A stretch of DNA of 64,000 nt. Source: Stenotrophomonas maltophilia. GTDB lineage: Bacteria > Pseudomonadota > Gammaproteobacteria > Xanthomonadales > Xanthomonadaceae. The stretch lies in assembly GCF_006974125.1 (NCBI RefSeq), contig NZ_CP037858.1, positions 2,418,001 through 2,482,000 of the forward strand. The letters run 5' to 3'. The notes beneath the pieces are model-generated. The model made no database searches. It was not told where the DNA came from and was given only the letters and a program-made list of their open reading frames with translations. This document shows positions 56,854 to 64,000 of this stretch, piece by piece. The position numbers and the translations under genes are program-made. Each line of letters starts with the position of its first letter. Within the stretch, counting starts at the first letter, position 1.

Positions 56854-56855
56854 AG

Positions 56856-56930
56856 CGAACTCGGAAGTGAAACGCAGCTGCGCCGATGGTAGTGTGGCTC
56901 AAGCCATGCGAGAGTAGGTCATCGCCAGGG
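56856..56930 (+). pseudogene. Truncated inverted copy of 5S rRNA
   Basis: The 75-nt 3' part of a 5S rRNA in the plus orientation, starting CGAACTCGGAAGTG and ending CGCCAGGG. The first 41 nt of the RNA are missing, so helix I and loop A cannot form. It is identical to the corresponding part of the complete gene, which implies recent duplication or ongoing gene conversion. Confidence 0.9.
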
Positions 56931-56939
56931 TTTACACCC

Positions 56940-56971
56940 AAAACCCCGCTGCTCACGCAGCGGGGTTTTTC
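56940..56971 (+). terminator. Terminator of the truncated plus-strand 5S copy
   Basis: The mirror image of the terminator at 56697-56728: AACCCCGCTGC / GCAGCGGGGTT and TTTTT. It faces the M28 peptidase gene, whose transcription runs the other way. Confidence 0.8.
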
Positions 56972-56991
56972 TTTGTGCGCAGTAAATGCGG

Positions 56992-57106
56992 GTAGTGCCG
57001 GCCGCTGGCCGGCAACCCGATGGCGTCACATCGCCCGGTAGATCCACGCCATGCGTGGATGGGGCGCTCGCCGTGTAAAGAGGTGCCAACCAAGGTTGCC
57101 ACCCAC
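56992..57106. repeat. GTAG palindromes right of the 5S structure
   Basis: GTAG with the TGCCGGCC stem at 56992-57014 and GTAG with the ATCCACGC stem at 57038-57060 lie in the same orientation. They are followed by a CCAACC/GGTTGC stem with a decayed end at 57083-57106. They mirror the array on the left of the 5S structure. Confidence 0.8.
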
Positions 57107-57122
57107 CAATGGCGGAGCGCAC

Positions 57123-57152
57123 AAAAAAAGCGGCGCCCCGTGGGGCGCCGCT
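57123..57152 (-). terminator. Rho-independent terminator of the M28 peptidase gene
   Basis: On the minus strand an AGCGGCGCCCC / GGGGCGCCGCT stem, an 11-bp pairing with a minimal AC loop, is followed by a run of seven T. It starts 37 bp after the peptidase stop codon. Confidence 0.85.
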
Positions 57153-57188
57153 CTGCTCTCAACGATGTTCAGTCGAGAATGGCCCGGC

Positions 57189-58898
57189 TTACTTCGCCGA
57201 AGCCTTGTCCTTCATCATCGCGTCGCGGGCCGCCTTGAACGGGTTGCCCTCATACCAGTTCGGCCAACGATCGCCACCGGCCAGTTCCTTGCCGACGCCG
57301 TACATCAGCTGCAGGTCTTCGACGGTACCGTCAAGCTTCCAGGTGGACGCATCGAACTCGTCCTTCGGGCCGTGGTAACGGTTGGCACCGTAGTCCGCAG
57401 CGGCCTTGCGGCCGGCGTCCACACCACCCTCGCGCAGATCCTCGCCACCATCGGCGTACAGGGCCGGCACGCCGGCCTTGGCGAAGTTGAAGTGGTCCGA
57501 ACGGAAGTAGAAGCCGCTCTGCACCGAAGTCTCACCGTGCAGCGTACGGTTCTGGGCCGCAGCCAGCGGCTTGAGGATGTCTTCCAGTTCCGAGCTGCCG
57601 AAGCCGGTGACGGTCACGTCCTTGGCACGGCCGGCCACGGACATCGCGTCGATGTTGATCACACCGGCGATCTTGTCCAGCGGGAAGGTCGGGTGGGAGA
57701 CGTAGTACTTCGAACCCAGCAGGCCGGATTCTTCCAGGGTCACCGCCAGGAACACCACCGAACGTTCGGGCTTCGGATCCTGGTGGGCCATTGCTTCGGC
57801 CACCTCAAGGATGCCGGCCACGCCGGTCGCGTTGTCGACCGCACCGTTGTAGATGTTGTCGCCGGTTTCACCCTCGTGCTTGCCCAGGTGGTCCCAGTGC
57901 GCCATGTACAGCACGGCCTCGTCGGCACGCTTGCTGCCCGGCAGCACGCCCACCACGTTGCGCGACTGCTTCTGCGCGATCTGGCTCTTCAGGTCGACCG
58001 CGGCGGTGGCCTTCAGTGGCACCGGCTTGAAGCCGCGCTTGCTCGCATCCTTGTAAGCCTGCGCCAGGTCCAGGCCTGCACCGGCAAACAGCGCCTTGGC
58101 CGCGTCGGCACTCAGCCAGCCCTGCACCGGAATACGGGCCTCCGGGTCATCCTTGGCCGGCAGGTCGTACTGGGGGCCAGCCCAGGAGTTCTTCACCACG
58201 TCCCAGCCATAGGAGGCACCGGCGGTGTCATGCACGATCAGCGCCGCGGCGGCGCCCTTGCGAGCGGCCTCCTCGAACTTGTACGTCCAGCGGCCGTAGT
58301 AGGTCATGCGCTTGCCGTCGAAGAGCTTCGCGTCGTCGACGTGGAAGCCCGGATCGTTGACGAACATCACGACCGTCTTGCCCTTCCAGTCCTGGCCGGC
58401 ATAGTCGTTCCACTTCTGCTCCGGCGCATCGACGCCGTAGCCGACGAACACCAGGTCGCTGGCATCGACCTTCACCTCGGACTGGCCGGTACGGGTGCCG
58501 ACCACCATGTCGGTGCCGAATTTCAGTTCGGTGGTCTTGCCACCCTGGGTGATCTTCAACACCGTCGATGCGTCGGCCGTGGTCTCGGTCATCGGCACGT
58601 CCTGGAACCAGCTGTCACCGTTGCCCGGCTGCAGGCCGATGCGCTGCATCTGGTCGCGGATGTAGTTGACCGTCAGTTCCTCGCCCTTGCTGCCCGGGGC
58701 GCGGCCTTCGAATTCATCCGAGGCCAGGGTCTTGACCATCTCGGCGAAGTCGCCGGCGTTGATCTCGGGGGAGAACGCATGGGCCGCCGGCTTGGCAGCG
58801 GCGGTGTCGGTGGCCGGCGCGGGCGCCGGAGTGTCTTCGCCTTTGCAGGCACTGAGCGCGGCCGCAGCGGCCAGGCACAGGAGGAGTTTGCGGGGCAT
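57189..58898 (-). CDS. M28-family zinc aminopeptidase/peptidase, lipoprotein
   Basis: A 569-residue lipoprotein (lipobox LSAC at about residue 18) with a PA domain inserted before the catalytic half. The zinc ligands follow the M28 order: HWDHLG (His), AVDNATGVAGILEVA (bridging Asp), LEESGLLGSKYY (general base Glu-Glu), INIDAM (Asp), and DHFNFAKAGVPAL (His). The PA domain is around residues 150-270 (GKTVVMFVNDPGFH). The family includes aminopeptidases and glutamate carboxypeptidases; the substrate is not known. ATG 58898 was chosen over an 11-codon longer frame. Its terminator is at 57123. Confidence 0.88.
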   Translation of the reverse strand: MPRKLLLCLAAAAALSACKGEDTPAPAPATDTAAAKPAAHAFSPEINAGDFAEMVKTLASDEFEGRAPGSKGEELTVNYIRDQMQRIGLQPGNGDSWFQDVPMTETTADASTVLKITQGGKTTELKFGTDMVVGTRTGQSEVKVDASDLVFVGYGVDAPEQKWNDYAGQDWKGKTVVMFVNDPGFHVDDAKLFDGKRMTYYGRWTYKFEEAARKGAAAALIVHDTAGASYGWDVVKNSWAGPQYDLPAKDDPEARIPVQGWLSADAAKALFAGAGLDLAQAYKDASKRGFKPVPLKATAAVDLKSQIAQKQSRNVVGVLPGSKRADEAVLYMAHWDHLGKHEGETGDNIYNGAVDNATGVAGILEVAEAMAHQDPKPERSVVFLAVTLEESGLLGSKYYVSHPTFPLDKIAGVINIDAMSVAGRAKDVTVTGFGSSELEDILKPLAAAQNRTLHGETSVQSGFYFRSDHFNFAKAGVPALYADGGEDLREGGVDAGRKAAADYGANRYHGPKDEFDASTWKLDGTVEDLQLMYGVGKELAGGDRWPNWYEGNPFKAARDAMMKDKASAK

Positions 58899-58984
58899 CG
58901 TCGATTCCTGGAAAACAAAGGGCGGCCGCACCTCGTGTACGACCGGTAACAGCGAGTATCACCGAACCGATGGGCGCGGTGTGC

Positions 58985-59647
58985 TCAGTCCGCCGGAGCG
59001 GTTTCGGTGTCGAACGGGATCGGCTCGGCGCCGGTGACCGGGCCGATGCGGGCGGTGCGGTGCACGTACAGCACCACCTCGCGCTCGAACTGCAACGGGC
59101 CGTCGACCACGGCATTCGGGCCGATGATCACGCGTGGCTTGCGGCTGGCGGTCAGCGAGACGCTGAAGTTCGGCTTGCGCACGTGCACACCGCCCTTGAC
59201 CTGCGAACCGATGCCCACGGTGATGTCACCGTTGACTGTTTCCACGTCGTTGCCGACGCGGCTTTCAACCAGGCCGATGCCACCGTTCACGGTTTCGACG
59301 CCGCCTTCGATCTGGCTGCCGCGATCGCTGAAGATGCTGCCGTTGACGGTGCTGACGTTGCCATGGGCGATTACTTCGCGGCCCAGGCGTACACCGCCGT
59401 TGACCGTTTCAATCTTGCCGGTACGTGCACGGTCGGCCACCTTGACCCCGCCGTTGACGGTGTCGATGCTGCCGGTCTCGACGCCTTCACCAACCCGGAT
59501 GCCGCCGTTGACGGTGTCCAGCTTGCCGTAGCGCTGGCCGGGTTCGGCGCTGATGCTGCCGTTGACCTTGCTGATGTTTTCCTGTGCTGCCACCGGCGCG
59601 GTGACCAGCAGTACGCCCAACAGCAGCGGAATGGAGAGAGCTTTCAT
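58985..59647 (-). CDS. Secreted TVNG-repeat solenoid protein
   Basis: A 220-residue exported protein. The signal peptide is ALSIPLLLGVLLVTAPVAA. Seven consecutive repeats of about 18-19 residues follow (about residues 25-155), each opening with (D/E/S)TVNG(G/S/D)(I/V) and having charged polar ends; the first is a degenerate SKVNGSI. Such short Gly/Asn repeats predict a beta-solenoid or adhesin-like fold. A C-terminal segment of about 55 residues (GPNAVVDGPLQFEREV) ends the protein. It looks related to bactofilin-like or DUF4097-like repeat proteins, without firm assignment. It lies 86 bp upstream of the M28 gene on the same strand. Confidence 0.8.
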   Translation of the reverse strand: MKALSIPLLLGVLLVTAPVAAQENISKVNGSISAEPGQRYGKLDTVNGGIRVGEGVETGSIDTVNGGVKVADRARTGKIETVNGGVRLGREVIAHGNVSTVNGSIFSDRGSQIEGGVETVNGGIGLVESRVGNDVETVNGDITVGIGSQVKGGVHVRKPNFSVSLTASRKPRVIIGPNAVVDGPLQFEREVVLYVHRTARIGPVTGAEPIPFDTETAPAD

Positions 59648-59742
59648 GGGGACCTCGATGGATGTGCGGCTGGCAGGCCGCGTGCGGAGATGTCACCATT
59701 CCCCGGTAGCCCCCGCAACTGCCTGAAGTCACTGGAAAGCCC

Positions 59743-61044
59743 TTGCGCGACAACGCCTTCCCATCACGCCGACATCACATCGCCGCTGCCCGCGGCGGGC
59801 GCTGCCTGCTGTTGGGGCTGGCCTTGGCACTGGCGTTGCCGCTGCCGGGTGCCGCGCAGACCACGCGCGAGACCGAGCGCAGGCTGCAGAAGCTGCGTAC
59901 CGAGTTGAAGGGCGTGGCGCAGGAGCGCCGGCAGATCGAGGGCCAGCGCGGCCAGGCATCACAGCAACTGCGCGAGGCCGACGAGAAGGTCGCCCGCAGT
60001 GGCCGCGCGCTTGCGCAGACCGAAACCGCGCTGCGCGAGCAGAGCCGGTCGCTGGCCGAAGCCGAGCAGCGCCGCAGCACCCTGCAGGCCAACCTGGCCC
60101 AGCAGCACCGCGAGCTGGCCGGCCTGCTGCGCGCGGCCTATCAGCTGGGCAACCATGCACCGTTGAAGCTGCTGCTGTCGCAGGACACGGTGGCCGACGC
60201 CAACCGTGCCCTGGCCTACCACCGCTACCTGCAGCGCGAACGTGCGCAGCGCATCACTACGCTGACCGCGGACCTGAAGGAACTGGAAGTGCTCCAGGCG
60301 CAGATCGCCGAACGCCAGCAGAAGCTGCAGGGCGCACAGCGCGACCAGAAACAGCAGGCGGCCACGTTGGCCGCCGACCGCCGCGACCGCGCACAGACCG
60401 TGGCCTCGCTGGACGAACGATTCAAGGACCGGCGCGAGAAGGAACAGGCGCTGGGCCAGGACGCCAAGGCACTGGAAACGCTGCTGGCCAACCTGCGTGC
60501 CGCAGCGGCCCGGGCCGAAGCCGAGCGCCGCGCCGCCGCGCGTCGGGCAGCCGCTGAAAAGGCTGCTGCCGAGCGTGCCGCACGCCAGGCCGCCGCGCAG
60601 GGCCGCCCGCCACCGCCGCCCACCAAGGTCCCGCCTGCCGTGGCTTCCGCGCCGGCGCCGAAGGTGGGGGGCCTGGGCTGGCCGTTGTCGGGCAACCTGC
60701 TGGCCCGCTACGGCGGAAAGCTGCCCGACGGCCGCACCAGCAGCGGTGTGTTGATCGGCGCGCCCGCCGGCAGCACCGTCACCGCCGTGGCCGACGGCAC
60801 CGTGGTGTTCTCCGATTGGATGACCGGCTACGGCATGATCCTGATCGTCGATCACGGCAACGGCTACATGAGCCTGTACGCGCACAACGACACCCTGCTG
60901 AAGGATGCGGGTGCCCGGGTCAGCCGCGGCGATGCGGTGGCCAAGGTCGGCAACTCGGGTGGGCAGGGCGTCACCGCGCTGTATTTCGAGCTGCGTCGTG
61001 GTGGGCAGCCGGTCAACCCGGACAGCTGGCTGCAGCGGCGCTGA
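59743..61044 (+). CDS. envC: EnvC-type murein hydrolase activator
   Basis: A 433-residue activator of septal amidases. A signal peptide (LLLGLALALALPLPGAAQ) is followed by two long coiled coils (about residues 40-260) and a degenerate LytM domain at the end (about 310-433). Within it, SSGVLIGAPAGSTVTAVADG lacks the zinc histidine and Asp, and YGMILIVDHGNGYMSLYAHN keeps only one later histidine, as in E. coli EnvC, which activates AmiA/AmiB and does not cut murein itself. The start is a TTG at 59743 with GGAAAG 5 bp upstream; no good ATG lies near. CtpA follows by 108 bp. Confidence 0.88.
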   Translation: MRDNAFPSRRHHIAAARGGRCLLLGLALALALPLPGAAQTTRETERRLQKLRTELKGVAQERRQIEGQRGQASQQLREADEKVARSGRALAQTETALREQSRSLAEAEQRRSTLQANLAQQHRELAGLLRAAYQLGNHAPLKLLLSQDTVADANRALAYHRYLQRERAQRITTLTADLKELEVLQAQIAERQQKLQGAQRDQKQQAATLAADRRDRAQTVASLDERFKDRREKEQALGQDAKALETLLANLRAAAARAEAERRAAARRAAAEKAAAERAARQAAAQGRPPPPPTKVPPAVASAPAPKVGGLGWPLSGNLLARYGGKLPDGRTSSGVLIGAPAGSTVTAVADGTVVFSDWMTGYGMILIVDHGNGYMSLYAHNDTLLKDAGARVSRGDAVAKVGNSGGQGVTALYFELRRGGQPVNPDSWLQRR

Positions 61045-61152
61045 ATCCGGCATCGCCGCGTACGGGTCGGATTCAACGGGAATTTAGCTGTGCTTCGCGC
61101 ATAATCGGTGCATGTGCCTTGGGCACGATGCCAACGTCGACAGGAGTGATCC

Positions 61153-62601
61153 ATGCGCGCAGCCCGTACCGCCACCCTCTTGCTGGCCTTGTTGCCGGCG
61201 CTGTCCTGGGCGCAGCAGACTGCGCCCGCCCCGAGCCAGGAAACCAGCGGGCAGGCAGCGAACAGCGAGGAGGCGGTGACCTCGAAGGTGCCGCTGGAGG
61301 ACATCCGCCGCTTCGTGGCCGTGTACAACGCGGTGCGTGCCGCTTATGTCGACCCGGTCGATGACAAGAAGCTGATGCAGTCGGCGGTGCGCGGCCTGTT
61401 GCTCGACCTCGACCCGCACAGCACCTATTTCAACAAGGAAGACGCGCAGGCCTTCGATGAGCAGGCCAACGGCGCCTACGAAGGCATCGGCGTGGAGCTG
61501 CAGCAGCAGCCCGACAACGCCAGCATGAAGGTGATCTCGCCGATCGACGACACGCCGGCAGCCAAGGCCGGCATCCTCGCCGGTGACCTGATCATCGCCA
61601 TCGACGGCAAGCCGATCAGCGCCATTGATGCGAGCGAACCGTTGCGTGGCCCGGCCGGCAGCAAGGTGGTGCTGACCATCGTGCGTGCGGGCAAGCCGAA
61701 GCCGTTCGACGTCAGCCTCACCCGCCAGACCATCCGCGTGACCAGCGTGCGCAGCCGCCTGCTGGAACCGGGCTATGGCTACATCCGCCTGAGCACCTTC
61801 CAGGCCGACACCGGGTCGGACTTCCAGAAGCACGTGCAGCAGCTGCAGAAGCAGTCCGGTGGCCAGCTCAAGGGCCTGGTGCTGGATCTGCGCAGCAACC
61901 CGGGTGGACTGCTGACCGCCGCCGTGCAGGTGGCCGACGACCTCCTCGAGAAGGGCAACATCGTCAGCACCCGCGGCCGCATCAGCATCAGCGATGCACG
62001 GTTCGATGCGACTCCGGGCGACCTGCTGAAGGGCGCGCCGGTGGTGGTGCTGGTCGATGCCGGTTCGGCCAGTGCCTCGGAAGTGCTGGCCGGTGCGCTG
62101 CGCGACAACAAGCGCGCGCGCGTGGTCGGCAGCCGCACCTTCGGCAAGGGCTCGGTGCAGACCGTGCTGCCGCTGGACAACGGTGACTCGGTGAAGCTGA
62201 CCACCGCGCGTTATTACACGCCCAGCGGCAAGTCGATCCAGGCCACCGGCATCGTGCCGGAGGTCGAATTCAAGCCTGCCGCGCGCCCCGAAGATGACGC
62301 GTTGCCGGCCAGCCTGAGCGATTACAGCGAAGCGACGCTGCCGGGGCATCTGCGTGGCGACGACGAAGGCACCGAGGGCTACCACGCCGGCGCGGTGCTG
62401 CCGGGCGACGGCCCGATCAACGATGCGCTGGCCGAATTGAAGAATCCCGGTTCGGTGGCTGCACGGTTGAAGGCCGAAGCGGCGAAGGCAGATGCGGCCA
62501 AGGCCGCGAAGGCCGCTGCGGCGAAGCCGGAAGCCAAGGCCGAGTCGAAGCCGGAAGCAAAGCCGGAAGCAAAGCCCGCACCGGCCCCGGCCAAGCCGTG
62601 A
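61153..62601 (+). CDS. ctpA: C-terminal processing protease (S41), CtpA-like
   Basis: A 482-residue periplasmic S41 serine protease. The signal peptide is ATLLLALLPALSWA. A PDZ domain (about residues 95-180) holds GIGVELQQQP and AGILAGDLIIAIDGKPI. The catalytic Ser-Lys pair is in GSASASEVLAGALRD and TFGKGSVQTVLPL, and the fold ends with GIVPEVEFKP. The last 50 residues are an Ala/Lys/Pro/Glu-rich tail with AAKAAKAAAAK and KPEAKPEAKP runs, unlike the core. AGGAG precedes ATG 61153. It follows envC in the order common in proteobacteria (envC-ctpA), so cotranscription is likely. Confidence 0.9.
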   Translation: MRAARTATLLLALLPALSWAQQTAPAPSQETSGQAANSEEAVTSKVPLEDIRRFVAVYNAVRAAYVDPVDDKKLMQSAVRGLLLDLDPHSTYFNKEDAQAFDEQANGAYEGIGVELQQQPDNASMKVISPIDDTPAAKAGILAGDLIIAIDGKPISAIDASEPLRGPAGSKVVLTIVRAGKPKPFDVSLTRQTIRVTSVRSRLLEPGYGYIRLSTFQADTGSDFQKHVQQLQKQSGGQLKGLVLDLRSNPGGLLTAAVQVADDLLEKGNIVSTRGRISISDARFDATPGDLLKGAPVVVLVDAGSASASEVLAGALRDNKRARVVGSRTFGKGSVQTVLPLDNGDSVKLTTARYYTPSGKSIQATGIVPEVEFKPAARPEDDALPASLSDYSEATLPGHLRGDDEGTEGYHAGAVLPGDGPINDALAELKNPGSVAARLKAEAAKADAAKAAKAAAAKPEAKAESKPEAKPEAKPAPAPAKP

Positions 62602-62602
62602 G

Positions 62603-62677
62603 GTAGCGCCGGGCCATGCCCGGCGTCGGCTCAAGGGCGGAAGAAGAACACAAATGCCGGCCAGCGGCCGGCACTAC
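62603..62677. repeat. GTAG palindrome pair after ctpA
   Basis: A head element GTAG-CGCCGGGC-CAT-GCCCGGCG (62603-62625) and a tail TGCCGGCC..GGCCGGCA-CTAC ending at 62677. The head stem is yet another sequence variant. The pair starts 2 bp after the ctpA stop and ends 8 bp before the convergent rhomboid stop, filling the gap. Confidence 0.82.
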
Positions 62678-62685
62678 CGGGGCGG

Positions 62686-63378
62686 TCAGAACCCGTGCCG
62701 CTTGCGCAGCCGGCGTGCGATCGCCGCACGAACGTAGACTCCGTACACCAGGCCAAACATGAAGCCGCCGATGTGGGCCCACCATGCCACCATGCCGAAG
62801 CTCGGGCCGATATGGGCGAACACCACCTGCAGCGCGGCCCACACGCCGATCAGCAGGTAGGCCGGGGCCCGCACGAACTCCAGGAACAGGCCGAGCGGGA
62901 TCACCACGCCCAGCCGCGCCCCCGGGAACAGGGCCAGGTAGGCGCCGATCAGTGCCGAGACCGCGCCACTGGCACCGATGATGATCTGGTCCGGGCTGCC
63001 CATGGTGTAGATGGCCACCAGGTTGGACACCGCGCCGCCGACCAGGAACAGCAGCAGCAACCGCCACGGGCCCAGCACCCGCTCGGCGGGCAGGCCGAAG
63101 ATCAGCAGGAAGACCAGGTTGCCCAGCAGATGCGACCAGTCCGCGTGCAGGAACAGGGCGGTGAACAGGCGCAGCACGCTGCCGTCCTGCAGCGTCGCCC
63201 ACCAGTCGAGCGGGTGGGTCAGGCCGGTGGACAGGGCGCCCCAGTCCAGCCAGAGGCTGCCGCGGGCATCGTCCGGGCGCGAGATCGACCACAGGAACGC
63301 CAGCCACAGTGCCGCAAACAGCACGGGCGTGGCCCAGCGCAGGGCCGCCTTCTTGCGCGACGGGAGGGAGACGAACAT
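62686..63378 (-). CDS. Rhomboid-family intramembrane serine protease
   Basis: A 230-residue six-helix rhomboid. TALFLHADWSHLLGNLVFLLIFG is TM2 with the HxxxN pair, GASGAVSALIGAYLALFPG carries the catalytic serine, and WWAHIGGFMFGLVYG holds the catalytic histidine. The N-terminus (SLPSRKKAALRWATPVL) is short and there is no extra soluble domain. Substrates are unknown. ATG 63378 has a GGGAGGGAG Shine-Dalgarno 8 bp upstream. It diverges from the FadL-type gene. Confidence 0.9.
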   Translation of the reverse strand: MFVSLPSRKKAALRWATPVLFAALWLAFLWSISRPDDARGSLWLDWGALSTGLTHPLDWWATLQDGSVLRLFTALFLHADWSHLLGNLVFLLIFGLPAERVLGPWRLLLLFLVGGAVSNLVAIYTMGSPDQIIIGASGAVSALIGAYLALFPGARLGVVIPLGLFLEFVRAPAYLLIGVWAALQVVFAHIGPSFGMVAWWAHIGGFMFGLVYGVYVRAAIARRLRKRHGF

Positions 63379-63459
63379 GGCACTAGCCTAGCGTGCGGGC
63401 GCTTGCGACGGGGATTGTCCTGTTCAGCTTTTGAGACGAAAAAACCGCCTGCGCCGTTA

Positions 63460-63487
63460 TTGTTTCATTAACGGCTCTGGGTAATAC
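63460..63487 (+). promoter_or_regulatory. Candidate sigma70 promoter with overlapping palindrome, upstream of the FadL gene
   Basis: TTGTTT (63460-63465) and TAATAC (63482-63487) are separated by 16 bp, a good sigma70 match 116 bp before the FadL-type ATG. A 6-bp inverted repeat CCGTTA / TAACGG (63454-63474, 9-bp spacer) encloses the -35 and may be a repressor site. This is a short repeat, so chance is possible. Confidence 0.5.
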
Positions 63488-63603
63488 TCGCATACGGCGT
63501 CGTATGTCGGGAGGGGAATCCGGCGCGCTTCGACGGGCCCCCGGGCCTGGCGGGCGCAGGCGCACTCAGAGCACCATCACCGCTTACCGGAGAGAGAACT
63601 ACG

Positions 63604-64000
63604 ATGCAAACCGCTTCCACCATTGCCCGTCTGACCCTGCTGGCCGTCGGCGTTGCCGGTGCGCTGGCCGCCGCCGACGCCAACGCCGCTGCCTTCCAGC
63701 TGAAGGAAAACAGCGCCAAGGGCCTCGGCCGCGCGTTCGCCGGCTCCGGCAGCGCCGAAGGCGACGCCTCCATTATCGCCGTCAACCCGGCCGGCATGCG
63801 CCAGCTGGATGGCACCCTGATTCAGGGTGACCTGAGCGCCATCAGCTTCAAGGCCGAGTTCAAAGGCCAAGGCCGTAAGCCGACCGGCGCCGCGCAGACC
63901 GGCGGTGACGGCGGCGACGCAGGAATGATCGCCCCGGTTCCGGCCGCGTACTTCCATATGCCGGTCGGTGAGAAGGCCCACTTCGGTGTGTCGCTGACTG
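63604..64000 (+). CDS. FadL/OmpP1-type outer-membrane transporter (partial, N-terminus)
   Basis: The first 132 residues of a FadL-family barrel that takes up long-chain fatty acids or other hydrophobic compounds. A signal peptide (about residues 1-28, LTLLAVGVAGALAAADANA) is followed by AAFQLKENSAKGLGRAFAG, the plug-domain start, and ASIIAVNPAGMRQLDGT, which includes the NPA motif. The reading frame is open at the window end, so length and later barrel are unknown. GGAGAGAG precedes ATG 63604. Substrate is not determinable. Confidence 0.88.
   Translation, partial: MQTASTIARLTLLAVGVAGALAAADANAAAFQLKENSAKGLGRAFAGSGSAEGDASIIAVNPAGMRQLDGTLIQGDLSAISFKAEFKGQGRKPTGAAQTGGDGGDAGMIAPVPAAYFHMPVGEKAHFGVSLT

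Larger units (their letters stand above)
56686..56982. repeat. 127-bp perfect inverted repeat carrying 5S rRNA sequence
   Basis: Arms 56686-56812 and 56856-56982 are exact reverse complements, separated by a 43-bp spacer. Each arm holds the 3' part of a 5S rRNA gene, the 17-bp sequence after it and a rho-independent terminator with flanking sequence to CTGCGCACAAAG. The left arm plus spacer makes a complete minus-strand 5S gene; the right arm is its truncated mirror copy. Outside the arms, GTAG palindromes lie on both sides. Confidence 0.95.

Noticed and set aside
56580..56870. Open frames across the palindromes and the 5S gene
   Set aside because: They translate structured RNA and palindromic repeats and have no protein support.

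Overview
The window is high-GC gammaproteobacterial chromosome, most likely Stenotrophomonas (S. maltophilia group, Lysobacteraceae). The evidence is protein content (DcaP porin, CalB-type dehydrogenase, S46 peptidase, TamAB, a parAB-rsmG block, a CrbS/CrbR-like pair) and about two dozen intergenic short palindromes that start with GTAG, the REP-like family known from this genus. No phage, integrase, IS transposase, CRISPR array or tRNA was found. Most genes are housekeeping or conserved accessory genes.

Layout. 0-2 kb: dnaQ (cut by the window edge), a LysR regulator and a divergent RidA gene. 2.2-8.3 kb: a heavy-metal efflux operon (CzcI-like, CzcC, CzcB, CzcA). 8.4-13.4 kb: a DUF885 hydrolase, an envelope-sugar cassette (epimerase, GT2, LAB_N protein) and a suppressor-of-fused protein. 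13.5-19.3 kb: rsmG, parA, parB, a phosphopantetheinyl transferase, GlsB, Xth and an aldehyde dehydrogenase. 19.5-30.1 kb: an acetate/organic-acid module (MHS transporter, DcaP porin, acs, response regulator CrbR, giant sensor CrbS) with a riboswitch-controlled manganese exporter mntP inside it. 30.2-36.9 kb: an S46 dipeptidyl-peptidase and a third-Hsp70 operon (hscC plus two J-like membrane proteins). 36.9-45.9 kb: tamA-tamB and glyQ-glyS. 45.9-51.0 kb: an orphan PilB/GspE-type ATPase, a glutamine amidotransferase-like protein, a membrane protein and tatABC. 51.1-56.4 kb: a SYLF protein, hemH, a hydrolase, and a chemotaxis-type receptor whose start region carries a frame-disrupting C8 tract. 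56.4-57.1 kb: a gene-free patch of palindromes with a solitary 5S rRNA gene and a perfect 127-bp inverted partial copy of it. 57.2-64 kb: an M28 peptidase, a TVNG-repeat solenoid protein, EnvC, a CtpA-type S41 protease, a rhomboid protease and the start of a FadL-type porin.

How they fit together. CrbS (symporter-PAS-kinase-receiver fusion) and CrbR probably sense carbon supply and control acs, and perhaps the divergent porin-transporter pair. The intergenic region between acs and the porin holds a candidate operator. HscC and its two J-like partners overlap by 4 bp each and probably form one chaperone unit. TamA/TamB, TatABC, EnvC and CtpA are envelope-assembly functions.

The observations most worth a second look are the inverted 5S duplication, the C8 tract at the receptor start, the RPD-for-HPD change in both J-like proteins, the candidate acs operator, the mntP riboswitch, and the palindrome families that sit inside operons and even supply a stop codon.
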